A DNA stretch of 64,000 nt from Streptomyces sp. YIM 121038 (lineage in GTDB: Bacteria; Actinomycetota; Actinomycetes; Streptomycetales; Streptomycetaceae), in assembly GCF_006088715.1 (NCBI RefSeq), contig NZ_CP030771.1:1922001-1986000 (forward strand). Direction: 5' to 3'. How positions within the stretch are numbered: the stretch's first letter is position 1; each line of letters begins with the position of its first letter. The position numbers and the translations under genes are program-made. The notes beneath the pieces were generated by a model. The model was given only the letters and a program-made list of their open reading frames with translations. It did no database searches and was not told the DNA's origin. Below, one piece after another: positions 24,713 through 33,510 of this stretch.

Positions 24713-26014
24713 TCACCCGGTGATGGAGTCCAGCTGCTCCGCCGCGGGCCGCAGCTCCCACAGGTCGCCGCCGGGCGGGGCCTGGAGCTTCGGCACCGCG
24801 GCCCGCGCCGCCCGGTCACCGGCGTCGGCGGCCGCGTGCACGACGTCGGCCGCCGCGTACCGGCGGAAGTCCAGCTCGGGGTGCGGCCACGGCCGCTCGC
24901 CGGTGGCGGCGGGCAGCAGATAGCGGACGGCCCCGCCCAGGCTCTGCCCGGCGGGGCCCCGGTGGGCCCAGAGGTCCACGCCCACGTGGCGGCCGATGTC
25001 GGCGAGGCGCGCGTAGGCGACCAGGTCGAAGGTCGAGTAGTGCCAGCTGCGGGTGCGGGCGAGCTCCTGCGGCTGGCTGCCGTCGGCGGCGATCTGCGGG
25101 TCGACGCGCCGGGCGCGCGCGTCGCGGACGGTCCTGCGCGCGAGGGCGTCGTCTCCGGTGGCCCGGGCGAGGGCGGCGATTTGCAGGTCGTAGAAGGTGC
25201 CGTGGTTGTTCTTCGCGGCGCCTTCCTGCCTGCCGAAGTCGCTGTGCACCAGCCAGTCGCGGAAGTCCTTGTTCCAGGCCGTCGTCCGCGCCCGGTCGGC
25301 CCGGGTCCAGCCGGGGGCACCGGCGGCGAGGATCGCCTGGGCGTCCAGGACGCTCGTGTACGACTGCGAGAAGTCGATGATGCCGATGGCCCGGCCGTCG
25401 TACTTGCAGGGGATGAACTGGCCGTGGTCGAGGCGCGGGTTCATCCGGGTCGCCGGGTCGAGGAACCAGGTGCGCAGGACGGTCGCGGCGTGCTCGGCGT
25501 ACGCGCGCTCGCCCGTGTAGTACCAGGCGAGGGACAGCTCGTAACTGGAGTCGAAGACGTTCTCCGCGTCCCGGCGGTCGGTGCCGGTGTCGACCTCGGG
25601 GTTGCGCTCGCCGTCGCGCTGCTCGTACGGGCAGCCCCAGGGGTTCTCGGGGGTCCTCGGCCCGGTCGGCCACCAGTAGGGGGCCTGGCTCAGATAGTCG
25701 TGCGGGTCGCCGCCGGGCGCGGGCCTCGGCTTGTCGACGACGGTCCAGGGGCCCTGGCCCAGCCAGCGGTCCGCGCGGGCCGTGAGGTCCCGCAGGGCGC
25801 GGCGCAGCCGCGGGTCGCCCCGGTCGAGGCGGCGCTTGGTCTCGGCGAGCCGGTGGCCGTCGAGGACGACGGTGTCGGGGACGGCGGGGGCGAGGGCGGC
25901 GGGACGGGCGGGCGGCGCCGCCGTGGCGGGGGCGGCCAGCGACACTGCGGCGAGGACCACCGCCGCCAGCAGGGCGCCTATGCAGGAGCGGGCTGTCGAG
26001 GAGCGGACTGTCAT
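24713..26014 (-). CDS. Secreted alginate lyase-family protein
   Basis: This 433-residue protein belongs to the alginate lyase superfamily with an (alpha/alpha) toroid fold. Residues 1-33 are a signal peptide (MTVRSSTARSC then an Ala/Val-rich core ending APATAA). Diagnostic segments are YWWPTGPRTPENPWGCPYEQ, ENVFDSSYELSLAWYYTGE, WFLDPATRMNPRLDHGQ and KNNHGTFYDLQ; the NNHG and DHGQ histidines line the catalytic groove. GGAGTG precedes the ATG at 26014. It acts outside the cell on a uronic-acid polymer whose identity is unclear. The stop lies 7 bp after that of the convergent MFS gene. Confidence 0.88.
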   Translation of the reverse strand: MTVRSSTARSCIGALLAAVVLAAVSLAAPATAAPPARPAALAPAVPDTVVLDGHRLAETKRRLDRGDPRLRRALRDLTARADRWLGQGPWTVVDKPRPAPGGDPHDYLSQAPYWWPTGPRTPENPWGCPYEQRDGERNPEVDTGTDRRDAENVFDSSYELSLAWYYTGERAYAEHAATVLRTWFLDPATRMNPRLDHGQFIPCKYDGRAIGIIDFSQSYTSVLDAQAILAAGAPGWTRADRARTTAWNKDFRDWLVHSDFGRQEGAAKNNHGTFYDLQIAALARATGDDALARRTVRDARARRVDPQIAADGSQPQELARTRSWHYSTFDLVAYARLADIGRHVGVDLWAHRGPAGQSLGGAVRYLLPAATGERPWPHPELDFRRYAAADVVHAAADAGDRAARAAVPKLQAPPGGDLWELRPAAEQLDSITG

Positions 26015-26104
26015 GACACTCCGATCAGATACATGAACAAAGTTCATCGACCTGGCCGCGCCACCGTACCGGAAGGAGCCGGGGAGCCCTACCCACCGGG
26101 ACCC

Positions 26105-26200
26105 GGCAGCCGTACCGGACACAGCACCGGCTGCCGCACCGAATGCCGTACCGGACACCGCACCGAATGCCGCACCGGCCACCGCATCGGACACCGCTGG
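26105..26200. repeat. 12-bp tandem repeat, eight degenerate units
   Basis: Eight consecutive 12-bp units run without a break, for example GGCAGCCGTACC, GGACACAGCACC, GAATGCCGTACC, GGACACCGCACC and GAATGCCGCACC. Alternate units resemble each other, giving a 24-bp higher-order period. The array lies in the intergenic region between the divergent alginate-lyase-family gene and the permease. Confidence 0.85.
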
Positions 26201-26227
26201 AAAGAAGTCGCACTTACGTCGCACTAA

Positions 26228-26252
26228 CATGTCGACGCTGATCGTCGACATG
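26228..26252. promoter_or_regulatory. 25-bp palindrome, candidate operator upstream of the permease
   Basis: CATGTCGACG (26228-26237) and CGTCGACATG (26243-26252) are perfect 10-bp half-sites separated by CTGAT. The site lies 83 bp upstream of the permease start. Two copies of CACAGCTCGTCCC (around 26257 and 26300) follow it. It looks like the binding site of a dimeric regulator; which one is unknown. Confidence 0.6.
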
Positions 26253-26334
26253 ACGACACAGCTCGTCCCCCGCGACGACAGGCCCGTCCTCCGCGACGGC
26301 ACAGCTCGTCCCGCGCACAGAAAGCGAACTCACC

Positions 26335-27762
26335 ATGGATCTCGGCGTGCGCTGGCGGCTGCACGGCGACGGGCGCACCCCCGCGCCCGGGGCCGTCGTC
26401 CGACCCGACGAACGGCTCTCGTGGCCCCGGACGTTCGGGCTCGGCGCCCAGCACGTGGTGGCGATGTTCGGGGCGTCGTTCGTCGCCCCGGTCCTCATGG
26501 GCCTCGACCCGAACCTCGCGATCATGATGTCGGGCGTCGCGACCGTCATCTTCCTGCTCGCCACGCGCGGCCGGGTGCCCAGCTACCTCGGCTGCTCGCT
26601 GTCCTTCGTGGGCGTGGCGGCCGTGATCCGCGCCCAGGGCGGCTCCAGCGCCACGGTGACGGGCGCGGTGTTCGTGGTGGGCGCGGCGCTGTTCGTGGTG
26701 GGGCTCGCCGTACAGCGGTTCGGCGCGCGGATCATCCACGCGGCGATGCCGCCGATCGTCACCGGCGCGGTCGTCATGCTGATCGGCTTCAACCTCGCCC
26801 CGGTGACGGCCTCGACCTACTGGCCGCAGGACCAGTGGACGGCCCTGTGCGTCATGCTGTTCACCGGATTGGCCGTGGTGTGCCTGCGGGGTTTCTGGTC
26901 CCGGGTCGCGATCTTCCTCGGTCTGCTCTTCGGCTACGCGCTGTCCTGGGCCCTCGACACGGTCTTCGGCAAGATCCACTCGGCGGACGGCTCCGGCAAG
27001 GTCACCGACCACTGGCGCCTGGACCTGTCGGCGGTCGGCAACGCGGACTGGATCGGCCTGCCCACCTTCCACGGCCCGAGCTTCGAGTGGTCGGCGATCC
27101 TCGTCGCGCTGCCCGTCGTGATCGCCCTGGTCGCCGAGAACGCCGGCCACGTCAAGGCGGTCGGCGAGATGACCGGCGACTCCCTCGACGACAAGCTCGG
27201 CACCGCGATCTCCGCGGACGGCGCGGCGTCCATGCTGTCCACGGCGGTCGGCGGCCCGCCCAACACCACGTACTCCGAGAACATCGGCGTGATGGCCGCG
27301 ACCCGCGTCTACTCCACGGCCGCGTACTGGGCGGCCGCCGCCTTCGCGCTGCTCTTCGGCCTGTGCCCCAAGTTCGGCGCGGTCGTCGCCGCGATCCCCG
27401 GCGGGGTGCTCGGCGGCATCACCGTCATCCTGTACGGCATGATCGGCCTGCTCGGCGCCCAGATCTGGATCAACGCCGACGTCGACCTGCGCAATCCGCT
27501 GAACCTGGTCCCGGCCGCCGCGGGCATCATCATCGGCGTCGGCAACGTCTCGCTGAAGTTCACCGACACCTTCTCCCTCAGCGGCATCGCCCTCGGCACC
27601 ATCGTGGTGATCACCGGCTACCACGTGCTGCGCGCCTTCGCCCCCGCCCACCTCAAGTCCCAGGAGCCGCTGCTCGACTCGGGGACGTCGTCGTACGACG
27701 AGCAGGAGCCGGACGGGCGGGGCACCGGCGGCTCCCCCGGTCAGCCGCGCGCCAAGTCGTAG
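26335..27762 (+). CDS. NCS2-family nucleobase (uracil/xanthine) permease
   Basis: This 475-residue protein of the nucleobase:cation symporter-2 (UraA/XanQ) family has about 14 hydrophobic segments. Family signatures are FGLGAQHVVAMFGASFVAPVLMG near the N-terminus, VVIALVAENAGHVKAVGEMTG (carrying the family's conserved acidic residue) and GGPPNTTYSENIGVMAATRV. The AENAGH plus NTTYSEN pattern is closest to the uracil branch, so proton-coupled uracil uptake is the best guess. The 3' end overlaps the convergent GH6 gene by 22 bp. Confidence 0.9.
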   Translation: MDLGVRWRLHGDGRTPAPGAVVRPDERLSWPRTFGLGAQHVVAMFGASFVAPVLMGLDPNLAIMMSGVATVIFLLATRGRVPSYLGCSLSFVGVAAVIRAQGGSSATVTGAVFVVGAALFVVGLAVQRFGARIIHAAMPPIVTGAVVMLIGFNLAPVTASTYWPQDQWTALCVMLFTGLAVVCLRGFWSRVAIFLGLLFGYALSWALDTVFGKIHSADGSGKVTDHWRLDLSAVGNADWIGLPTFHGPSFEWSAILVALPVVIALVAENAGHVKAVGEMTGDSLDDKLGTAISADGAASMLSTAVGGPPNTTYSENIGVMAATRVYSTAAYWAAAAFALLFGLCPKFGAVVAAIPGGVLGGITVILYGMIGLLGAQIWINADVDLRNPLNLVPAAAGIIIGVGNVSLKFTDTFSLSGIALGTIVVITGYHVLRAFAPAHLKSQEPLLDSGTSSYDEQEPDGRGTGGSPGQPRAKS

Positions 27763-28838
27763 GCGTACCCCGGCGAGAAGGTGCCGGGCCTGCCCCGGCA
27801 CCCGTCCGACTCCCCGGGCAGCTTGACCCAGAGGTAGGCGTCGATGCGGGCCGCGCCGGTGCGCAGCGTGGGCGGGCGGCCGACGCGGCGCCCCGCGGGG
27901 TCGCACCACCGGCCGTCCGCCGGGGCGCCGTTGCCGTTGCGGCTGGTGTCGATGACGGCGCCGAGGCCGCGCGGCCCGCCCAGGGCGGTGAGGACCCGAC
28001 GCGCGTACGCCACTTCGGCGGCGGTGCGGTGGAAGTTGGACACGTTCGTGAACACGCCGTCCGACGAGGCGGGGGACGCCGCGCCCGCCCGGCGCAGCGC
28101 GGCCGCCTGCCGCTCGGGCCGGTGCCAGCCCGAGTGCCCGCCGTCGTAGTAGACGCGCGCCGCGGGGTTCGCCCGCTTCAGGACGGCGCCCGCGCGGGCC
28201 AGCGCCGCGAACCGCCGCGACCGCTCACCCGGGGACAGGCAGTCCGCGAGCGCGACGGCGTCCGGCTCCAGGATGACGACGGCCGCACGGGAGCCGAGGC
28301 CCGCCGCGAACCGCTCGATCCACCGGGCGTACGCGGCGAGGCGAGGCACCCCGCCCCGCGAGGGGCCGCCGCAGTCGCGGTTCGGGATCGCGTACGCGAC
28401 GAGGACCGGCACCCGGTCGCCCGCCCGCTCCGTGACCGCCCGCACCTGCGCCGTGACGGCCCACGGCCGGGGGTCGGTGAACCACACGGCGGCGGGCCGG
28501 GCGGCGATCCGGGACGCGATCAGCGGGCTTCTCGGGTCGTCCCGGTGCGCCCGCACCCACGCGACGACCTGCGCGTCCTCGGCCCGGTACAGCTCTCCGG
28601 CACCGGCCGCCGCGTCCCCTCCCGGCCGCGACGGCCGCGCCGACCCCGCGTGCCCGGGCGGCGCCGGACCCGACCGCGGCCCCTCCACGGCCTCGGTCCG
28701 GCCCGGCCCGTCGTTCCCGGCCACGGTCACCGCCCCGGCCAGCACCCCGGTGGCCGCCACCACCAGGGCCGCCGTCGCCGTGATCCCGCCGAGCCCGCGC
28801 CACCGCCCGCCCCGGCCGCGCGCACGTGTCTCCCCCAC
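27741..28838 (-). CDS. Exported glycoside hydrolase family 6 (endoglucanase-like) protein
   Basis: This 365-residue protein starts at GTG 28838 behind GGGGGAG. A hydrophobic segment (about 17-40) after an Arg-rich N-terminus acts as a signal peptide or membrane anchor. A Gly/Pro-rich linker leads to a GH6 catalytic domain (about 82-365) with AYAIPNRDCGG (Asp155), VVILEPDAVA (Asp193), NVSNFH, DTSRNGNG, WCDPAGR and AYLWVKLPGESDG. These match the inverting GH6 acids. No carbohydrate-binding module is present. The substrate is probably a beta-1,4-glucan. Confidence 0.9.
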   Translation of the reverse strand: MGETRARGRGGRWRGLGGITATAALVVAATGVLAGAVTVAGNDGPGRTEAVEGPRSGPAPPGHAGSARPSRPGGDAAAGAGELYRAEDAQVVAWVRAHRDDPRSPLIASRIAARPAAVWFTDPRPWAVTAQVRAVTERAGDRVPVLVAYAIPNRDCGGPSRGGVPRLAAYARWIERFAAGLGSRAAVVILEPDAVALADCLSPGERSRRFAALARAGAVLKRANPAARVYYDGGHSGWHRPERQAAALRRAGAASPASSDGVFTNVSNFHRTAAEVAYARRVLTALGGPRGLGAVIDTSRNGNGAPADGRWCDPAGRRVGRPPTLRTGAARIDAYLWVKLPGESDGCRGRPGTFSPGYAYDLARG

Positions 28839-28955
28839 GTCCCGCTCCCCCCTCGTACCGCTCCCCCGGGGGTCCGTCGCGGGCCGTTCCCCCGTTCTGG
28901 GGAAGCGCCCGCCCGGCGGACCCGTGCGCAAGGCTAGGGCTGGGACCCTGCCCCC

Positions 28956-29681
28956 ATGGCGCGGTTGGAGCGGTTGGCCGAGTGCACTCACCCGGCGCAC
29001 GGAGTGGACGTGGTGGCGCGCGACGTGGACGCGGTGGTGGCGCGCATGCGCGCCCTTGACAGGGCGTGGCCGCGCCGGGACGGCGTCGCGGTCTTCAACC
29101 GCGTGTACCTCACGGTGACTCAGGAGGTCGGCCGGCACGTCGGCGCGGGCGCGTTCCTGGACGTCGAGGCCGCCGTCACACTGGACGTCCGCTTCGCCGA
29201 GCGCTATCTGGCGGCCGTGGACGCGGTGGCCGCCGACCGGCGCCCGCCCGCCTGCTGGCGTCCGCTGTTCCAGCTCCGGCGGCATCCGGGCGTACGGCCG
29301 CTGCAGTTCGCCCTCGCGGGCGTCAACGCGCACATCGGGCACGACCTGGCGCTCGCCGTCGTCGACACCTGCCGTGCCCTCGGCTGCGAACCGGCCGACC
29401 TGGAGGACGAGTTCGACCGCGTGGGCGACATCCTCGTGTCGCTGGAGGAGCGCGTCCGCGAAGAGCTGATGCCGGGCCCCGACGTGTTCCAGGTCGCCGA
29501 TCCGCTGACCCATCTGCTGGGCTCCTGGAGCCTGGAGCGGGCCCGGGACAGCGCCTGGTCGACGGCGCGCGCCCTGTGGGCCCTGCGCCATCTCCCGGCC
29601 GTCGCCGGAGAGTTGCGCGAGCGGCTCGACGGGGCGGTGGGCCTGGTGGGGCGGATGCTGCTCACTCCGCTGCCCGACTGA
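28956..29681 (+). CDS. DUF5995 family protein
   Basis: This 241-residue helical protein matches the actinobacterial DUF5995 family. Conserved features are an early FNRVYLTVTQEVGRHV segment, RPLFQLRRHPGVRPLQFALAGVNAHIGHDLALAVVDTC (the Asn-Ala-His...His-Asp pair suggests metal binding) and DLEDEFDRVGDIL. It has no signal peptide or membrane helix. No biochemical function is established for the family as far as I know. It is flanked by a divergent GH6 gene and followed 103 bp later by an LLM-class oxidoreductase. Confidence 0.75.
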   Translation: MARLERLAECTHPAHGVDVVARDVDAVVARMRALDRAWPRRDGVAVFNRVYLTVTQEVGRHVGAGAFLDVEAAVTLDVRFAERYLAAVDAVAADRRPPACWRPLFQLRRHPGVRPLQFALAGVNAHIGHDLALAVVDTCRALGCEPADLEDEFDRVGDILVSLEERVREELMPGPDVFQVADPLTHLLGSWSLERARDSAWSTARALWALRHLPAVAGELRERLDGAVGLVGRMLLTPLPD

Positions 29682-29784
29682 CGCCGGGCCGATCCGGCCA
29701 GGCGCGGAGCGGCCGCACCGGAACTCCCGTGCCTTCGTTGTACGTTGAACCGGCCACGGCGATCTCCCCCGCAGGAGGACAACG

Positions 29785-30714
29785 ATGACGACCCGACTCG
29801 GACTGGGCCTGCCGCAGCTGAAGTGGGCGGACCTCGGGCGCGACGTCCCGGACGTGGCGCGCTTCGCCGAGCGGACCGGCTTCGACAGCCTGTGGGTCTT
29901 CGAGCGCGTCCTGTTCCCCGAGCCCCCCGCGCACGGCCTGTACGGCGTCCCGGGCCTGCCCTGGCCCGACGACTACCGCTCGGTCGCCGACCCCCTGGTC
30001 ACGCTGGCCCTCGCCGCGACGGCCACCGAGCGGGCCCGGCTCGGCACCAGCGTCCTGGTGGCCCCGCTGCACGTGCCCTTCCAGCTGGCCCGCTCGCTGG
30101 CCTCGCTCGACGCGGCCAGCGGCGGCCGGGTCGTCGCGGGCCTCGGCACCGGCTGGTCCGTGGACGAGTACGCGGCCGCCGCGGTCGCCCCCTTCGAGCG
30201 GCGCGGCGCGGCGCTCGACGAGGTCATCGACGTGTGCCGCGCGGTGTGGGGCCCCGACCCGGTGGCGCACGAGGGCGAGCTGTCGCGGATCGTGCCGTCG
30301 GAGGTCGGCCCGAAGCCCGCGCGGCCCATCCCGATCCTGCTGCCCGCGAACAGCCCGCGCGCGCTGCGCCGCCTGGTGGACCGGGCGGACGGCTGGATGC
30401 CGATCGGCACGGGCGCCGACGAGCTCGCCGGGCAGTGGCGACGGCTCCGCGAGGTGGCCGCCGAGCGCGGCCGCGCGGAGCCCGTCCGCTCCGTCCTGCG
30501 CGTCAACCCCCGGTACACGCCCAAGGCCTACGACGGCGCCGACCGCGCGCCCTTCCGGGGCAGCGTCGAGCAGATCGCCGAGGACCTGGCCGCGCACGCC
30601 GCGGTCGGCCTCGACGAGATCTTCATCGACGTCCAGACCAGTGTGCGCGACGCGCAGGAGCTCAAGGACGTCGCCGCCGAGCTGTACGCGGCTGCGCGGG
30701 CCGCGGGGGTGTAG
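29785..30714 (+). CDS. LLM class (F420-dependent type) oxidoreductase
   Basis: This 309-residue TIM-barrel protein of the luciferase-like monooxygenase superfamily begins MTTRLGLGLPQLKWADLG. It contains FAERTGFDSLWVFERVL, LGTSVLVAPLHVPFQLARSLASLD, GGRVVAGLGTGWSVDEY and a C-terminal GSVEQIAEDLAAHAAVGLDEIFID. The pattern is typical of F420-dependent actinobacterial members, but FMN use cannot be excluded. AGGAGGACAACG precedes the ATG. A TACGTT -10-like hexamer lies at 29741-29746. The substrate is unknown. Confidence 0.85.
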   Translation: MTTRLGLGLPQLKWADLGRDVPDVARFAERTGFDSLWVFERVLFPEPPAHGLYGVPGLPWPDDYRSVADPLVTLALAATATERARLGTSVLVAPLHVPFQLARSLASLDAASGGRVVAGLGTGWSVDEYAAAAVAPFERRGAALDEVIDVCRAVWGPDPVAHEGELSRIVPSEVGPKPARPIPILLPANSPRALRRLVDRADGWMPIGTGADELAGQWRRLREVAAERGRAEPVRSVLRVNPRYTPKAYDGADRAPFRGSVEQIAEDLAAHAAVGLDEIFIDVQTSVRDAQELKDVAAELYAAARAAGV

Positions 30715-30719
30715 CGCGG

Positions 30720-30757
30720 CGACGGGGGCCCCGCGCTCGGGCGCGGGCCCCCCGTCG
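30720..30757. terminator. Bidirectional terminator hairpin
   Basis: CGACGGGGGCCCCGCGC (30720-30736) pairs with GCGCGGGCCCCCCGTCG (30741-30757), with one imperfect position and a TCGG loop. It lies between the convergent oxidoreductase and the amino-acid monooxygenase-like gene. Confidence 0.75.
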
Positions 30758-30760
30758 GCC

Positions 30761-32455
30761 TCAGTCCTCCGGCAGCTCGACCGGCGCGATGTCCTCGTAG
30801 AGGTCGCCGGGGCCGGGGTTCGTCGGGTCCGTGGTGCCGCCGAGGTGGTGCATGACGCCCCACACGGCGTTCAGGGCGGTCGTCACGGCGCCCTCGGCCC
30901 AGCCCGCCGTCCAGGAGATGTCGTCGCCCGCGAGGAAGATGCCGCGCTTGTCCTCGGGGAGGCCGTCCTGCATGAAGTGCGTGAACAGGCGCCGCTGGTA
31001 GCGGTAGTGGCCCGGCAGGTTGGCCTTGAACGCGCCCATGAAGTAGGGCTCGTTCTCCCAGGACACGGTCACCGGGTTGCCGATGATGTGCTTGCGGATG
31101 TCGACCTTCGGGTAGATCTCGCCGAGCGACTTGAGCATGACGTCCATGCGCTCGTTCGCCGAGAGGGGCAGCCACTTCAGGCTGTCGTCGCACCAGGTGT
31201 ACGAGAGGCAGATGACGGCGGGCTTGTCCGGGCCGTCGTCGAGCAGGTAGGTGCCGCGCGTCATGCGGTCGGTGAGCGTCATCGACATGACGTCCCGGCC
31301 CGTCTCCTCGTCCTTATCGAGCCAGAACGGCCGGTCCACCGGCACGAAGAGCTTGGACGACTCCATGTAGTGCGTGCGCTCCATCGCCGTCCAGTGGTCG
31401 ATGGGGAACAGCGAGTCGTCGCACTCGATCTTGGAGAGCAGCATCCAGGACTGCGCGGTGAAGATCGCCGCCCGGTAGGTGCGGATGTCGCCGTTCGCGT
31501 CGGTCACCGTGATGTTGTTGCCCGCGGTGCGGTGCAGCCGGGTCACGGCGGGCTTCGGCGCGCGGCCCTCGTGCAGCTCGGCCAGGGAGGTGCCGAGCGG
31601 CCAGTGCGTGATCTTCCGCGGCTCGCGGTCCCACAGGCGGAGGGGCAGCTGCTGGGAGCCGCCGACGATGCCGCGGTGGTGGTCGTCCGCCTCGGTGTAG
31701 ACGACGCGCAGGATCTCCAGGATGGAGTTGGGGAAGTCCGTGTCCCAGCCGCCGGTGCCGAAGCCGACCTGGCCGAAGATCTCGCGGTGCCGGAAGGACT
31801 TGAAGGCCTCGGACTCGCAGAGGAAGCCGTAGAAGGTCTGGTTGTCGAGCTTCTCGACGAGCTTCGCCCAGATCTCGCGGATCTTCGGCACGTCGCGCTC
31901 GCGCAGCGCGCGGTTCATGTCGGAGAAGTCCGCGCCCTCCTCCAGGCAGTCGTTCCACGCCTTCGCCACGTCGCGGTAGACCTGCGGCAGGTCGGCGACG
32001 GTCTCGGCGTAGTGCGACTCGCCCTTGAGGTCGACGACGGTCGAGGGCGTCGACTCCGCCAGGGGGTTGGGGAACGGCCGCGTTTCCAGGCCCACCAGGT
32101 CGATGTAGTGCTGGAGCGCCGTCGAGGACGGCGGGAAGCGCATCGCGCCCATCTCGGCGGTCAGCGACGGGTCGCAGCCCTCGAAGCCGACGGTGCGCAG
32201 CCGGCCGCCGATCTGGTCGGCCTCGTACACGACGGGCTTGAGGCCCATCTTCATCAGCTCGTACGCCGCCACGATGCCGGACAGACCGCCGCCGATCACG
32301 GCGACCTCGGTGCCGAGCTCGGTCGCGGGTATCTGCCCGAGCCCCGCCGGGTGCGCGAGGAAGTCGTCGTACGCGTACGGGAAGTCCGGCCCGAACATGG
32401 TGATGGGCGGCTGCGCGTCGGTGTGCTGGACGGCGGTGGGCACCGTGGACGTCAT
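30761..32455 (-). CDS. L-lysine/arginine 2-monooxygenase-like flavoprotein
   Basis: This 564-residue FAD-dependent amine-oxidase-fold protein has the dinucleotide-binding motif EVAVIGGGLSGIVAAYELMK at about 49-68, YEADQIGGRLRT and a C-terminal FAD contact GIFLAGDDISWTAGWAEGAV. The N-terminal FGPDFPYAYDDFLAHPAGLG and the internal FGQVGFGTGGWDTDFPNS are, from memory, characteristic of bacterial lysine 2-monooxygenase (DavB) and related amino-acid 2-monooxygenases. These decarboxylate the amino acid to an amide. The length equals DavB. The gene 53 bp upstream encodes a nitrilase-family amidase, the enzyme expected to hydrolyse such an amide. Plain amino-acid oxidase activity is the alternative. 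Confidence 0.85.
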   Translation of the reverse strand: MTSTVPTAVQHTDAQPPITMFGPDFPYAYDDFLAHPAGLGQIPATELGTEVAVIGGGLSGIVAAYELMKMGLKPVVYEADQIGGRLRTVGFEGCDPSLTAEMGAMRFPPSSTALQHYIDLVGLETRPFPNPLAESTPSTVVDLKGESHYAETVADLPQVYRDVAKAWNDCLEEGADFSDMNRALRERDVPKIREIWAKLVEKLDNQTFYGFLCESEAFKSFRHREIFGQVGFGTGGWDTDFPNSILEILRVVYTEADDHHRGIVGGSQQLPLRLWDREPRKITHWPLGTSLAELHEGRAPKPAVTRLHRTAGNNITVTDANGDIRTYRAAIFTAQSWMLLSKIECDDSLFPIDHWTAMERTHYMESSKLFVPVDRPFWLDKDEETGRDVMSMTLTDRMTRGTYLLDDGPDKPAVICLSYTWCDDSLKWLPLSANERMDVMLKSLGEIYPKVDIRKHIIGNPVTVSWENEPYFMGAFKANLPGHYRYQRRLFTHFMQDGLPEDKRGIFLAGDDISWTAGWAEGAVTTALNAVWGVMHHLGGTTDPTNPGPGDLYEDIAPVELPED

Positions 32456-32508
32456 GGGGTACGGACTCCTTGCACAGTACGGAACGGTGGTACGGGTGGG
32501 GGCTCGGC

Positions 32509-33306
32509 TCAGCCGAGGGACGCGTACAGGCCGGGGCGGCGGTCGCGCAGGTAGGGGTTGGCCTCGCGGGAGGCGGCCAGGAACTCCGGGTCGGCGTCGG
32601 CGAACACCAGCTCGTCGCCGCGCCCGGCGCGGGCGCGGGCCACGCCGTCGGGGCCCGCGAGCGTCGACAGGCCGACGAACTCGAACTCGCCCTCGTGGCC
32701 GACGCGGTTGACGTACGCGACGTACATCTGGTTCTCGAAGGCGCGCACGGGCACGACCGACTCGGCGACGAACTGGAAGGGGTGCATCTGGGCCGTCGGC
32801 ACGAGCAGCAGGTCGGTGCCCGCCAGGGCGTGGGCGCGGACGTTCTCGGGGAACTCCACGTCGTAGCAGATCATCAGGCCGATCCGGACGCCGTCGAGCT
32901 CGGCCTGGACGACCGGCTGCTCCCCGGGCGTGAAGTGGTCGCGCTCGAAGCAGCCGAAGAGGTGGGTCTTGCGGTAGTTGGCGAGGCGGGTGCCGTCGGC
33001 GCCGATGAGCTGGACGGCGTTGTAGACCCGCTCGCCGTCGCGCTCGGGGTAGGCGTAGGCGATGGCCACGCCGTGGCGCACCGCGGTCTCGGCGACGGCG
33101 TCGGCCGCCTCGCCGTCCGCGGGCTCGGCGAGGCGCGGCACGTCGTCGCCGATGGCGTAGCCCGTCAGGAACATCTCCGGCGTCACCAGGAGCCGCGCCC
33201 CGGCGGCCGCGGCGCGGGCGGCGGCCTCGTCCAGGACCTTGAGGTTGGCGGCGACGGAGCCGGGACGCCCCGAGCTCTGGAGCAGGGCGGTGCGCAGCGG
33301 CGGCAT
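32509..33306 (-). CDS. Nitrilase-superfamily amidase (DavA-like)
   Basis: This 265-residue carbon-nitrogen hydrolase has the full Glu-Lys-Cys triad: PEMFLTGY (Glu), NYRKTHLFG (Lys) and LMICYDVEFPEN (Cys). The ATG at 33306 is chosen because it aligns the family N-terminus (PPLRTALLQSSG); longer frames add low-complexity sequence. Size and motifs resemble 5-aminovaleramidase (DavA) and other short-chain amide hydrolases. It is the upstream partner of the 2-monooxygenase-like gene, so it most likely cleaves the amide made by that enzyme to the acid plus ammonia. The substrate is inferred and not shown. Confidence 0.85.
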   Translation of the reverse strand: MPPLRTALLQSSGRPGSVAANLKVLDEAAARAAAAGARLLVTPEMFLTGYAIGDDVPRLAEPADGEAADAVAETAVRHGVAIAYAYPERDGERVYNAVQLIGADGTRLANYRKTHLFGCFERDHFTPGEQPVVQAELDGVRIGLMICYDVEFPENVRAHALAGTDLLLVPTAQMHPFQFVAESVVPVRAFENQMYVAYVNRVGHEGEFEFVGLSTLAGPDGVARARAGRGDELVFADADPEFLAASREANPYLRDRRPGLYASLG

Positions 33307-33466
33307 GGCTGACCTCGGGGGCGCAGAAGGGGCACGGGCGGGGGCGGGGTGAGTCGGATAGACCGTACGTTTCGCGGGTGTGACGGGACAAGACACGACC
33401 GTTGCGCCTGCCCCCGCGATCCGTTGCGCGTCCGGGGGCCGGGACGGAGATTCGTTGCGGGGCGGC

Positions 33467-33510
33467 GTACGGGTCGCGTAAGGACGGTGTACGGGGCGCG
33501 TACGGGCGGT
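33467..33510. repeat. 22-bp direct tandem repeat upstream of a secreted-protein gene
   Basis: Two head-to-tail 22-bp copies (33467-33488 and 33489-33510) differ at three positions; both start GTACGGG, continue CGCGTA and end CGGT. The two-helical-turn period suggests a protein-binding site. The rest of the gap 33307-33688 shows no gene. Confidence 0.55.
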
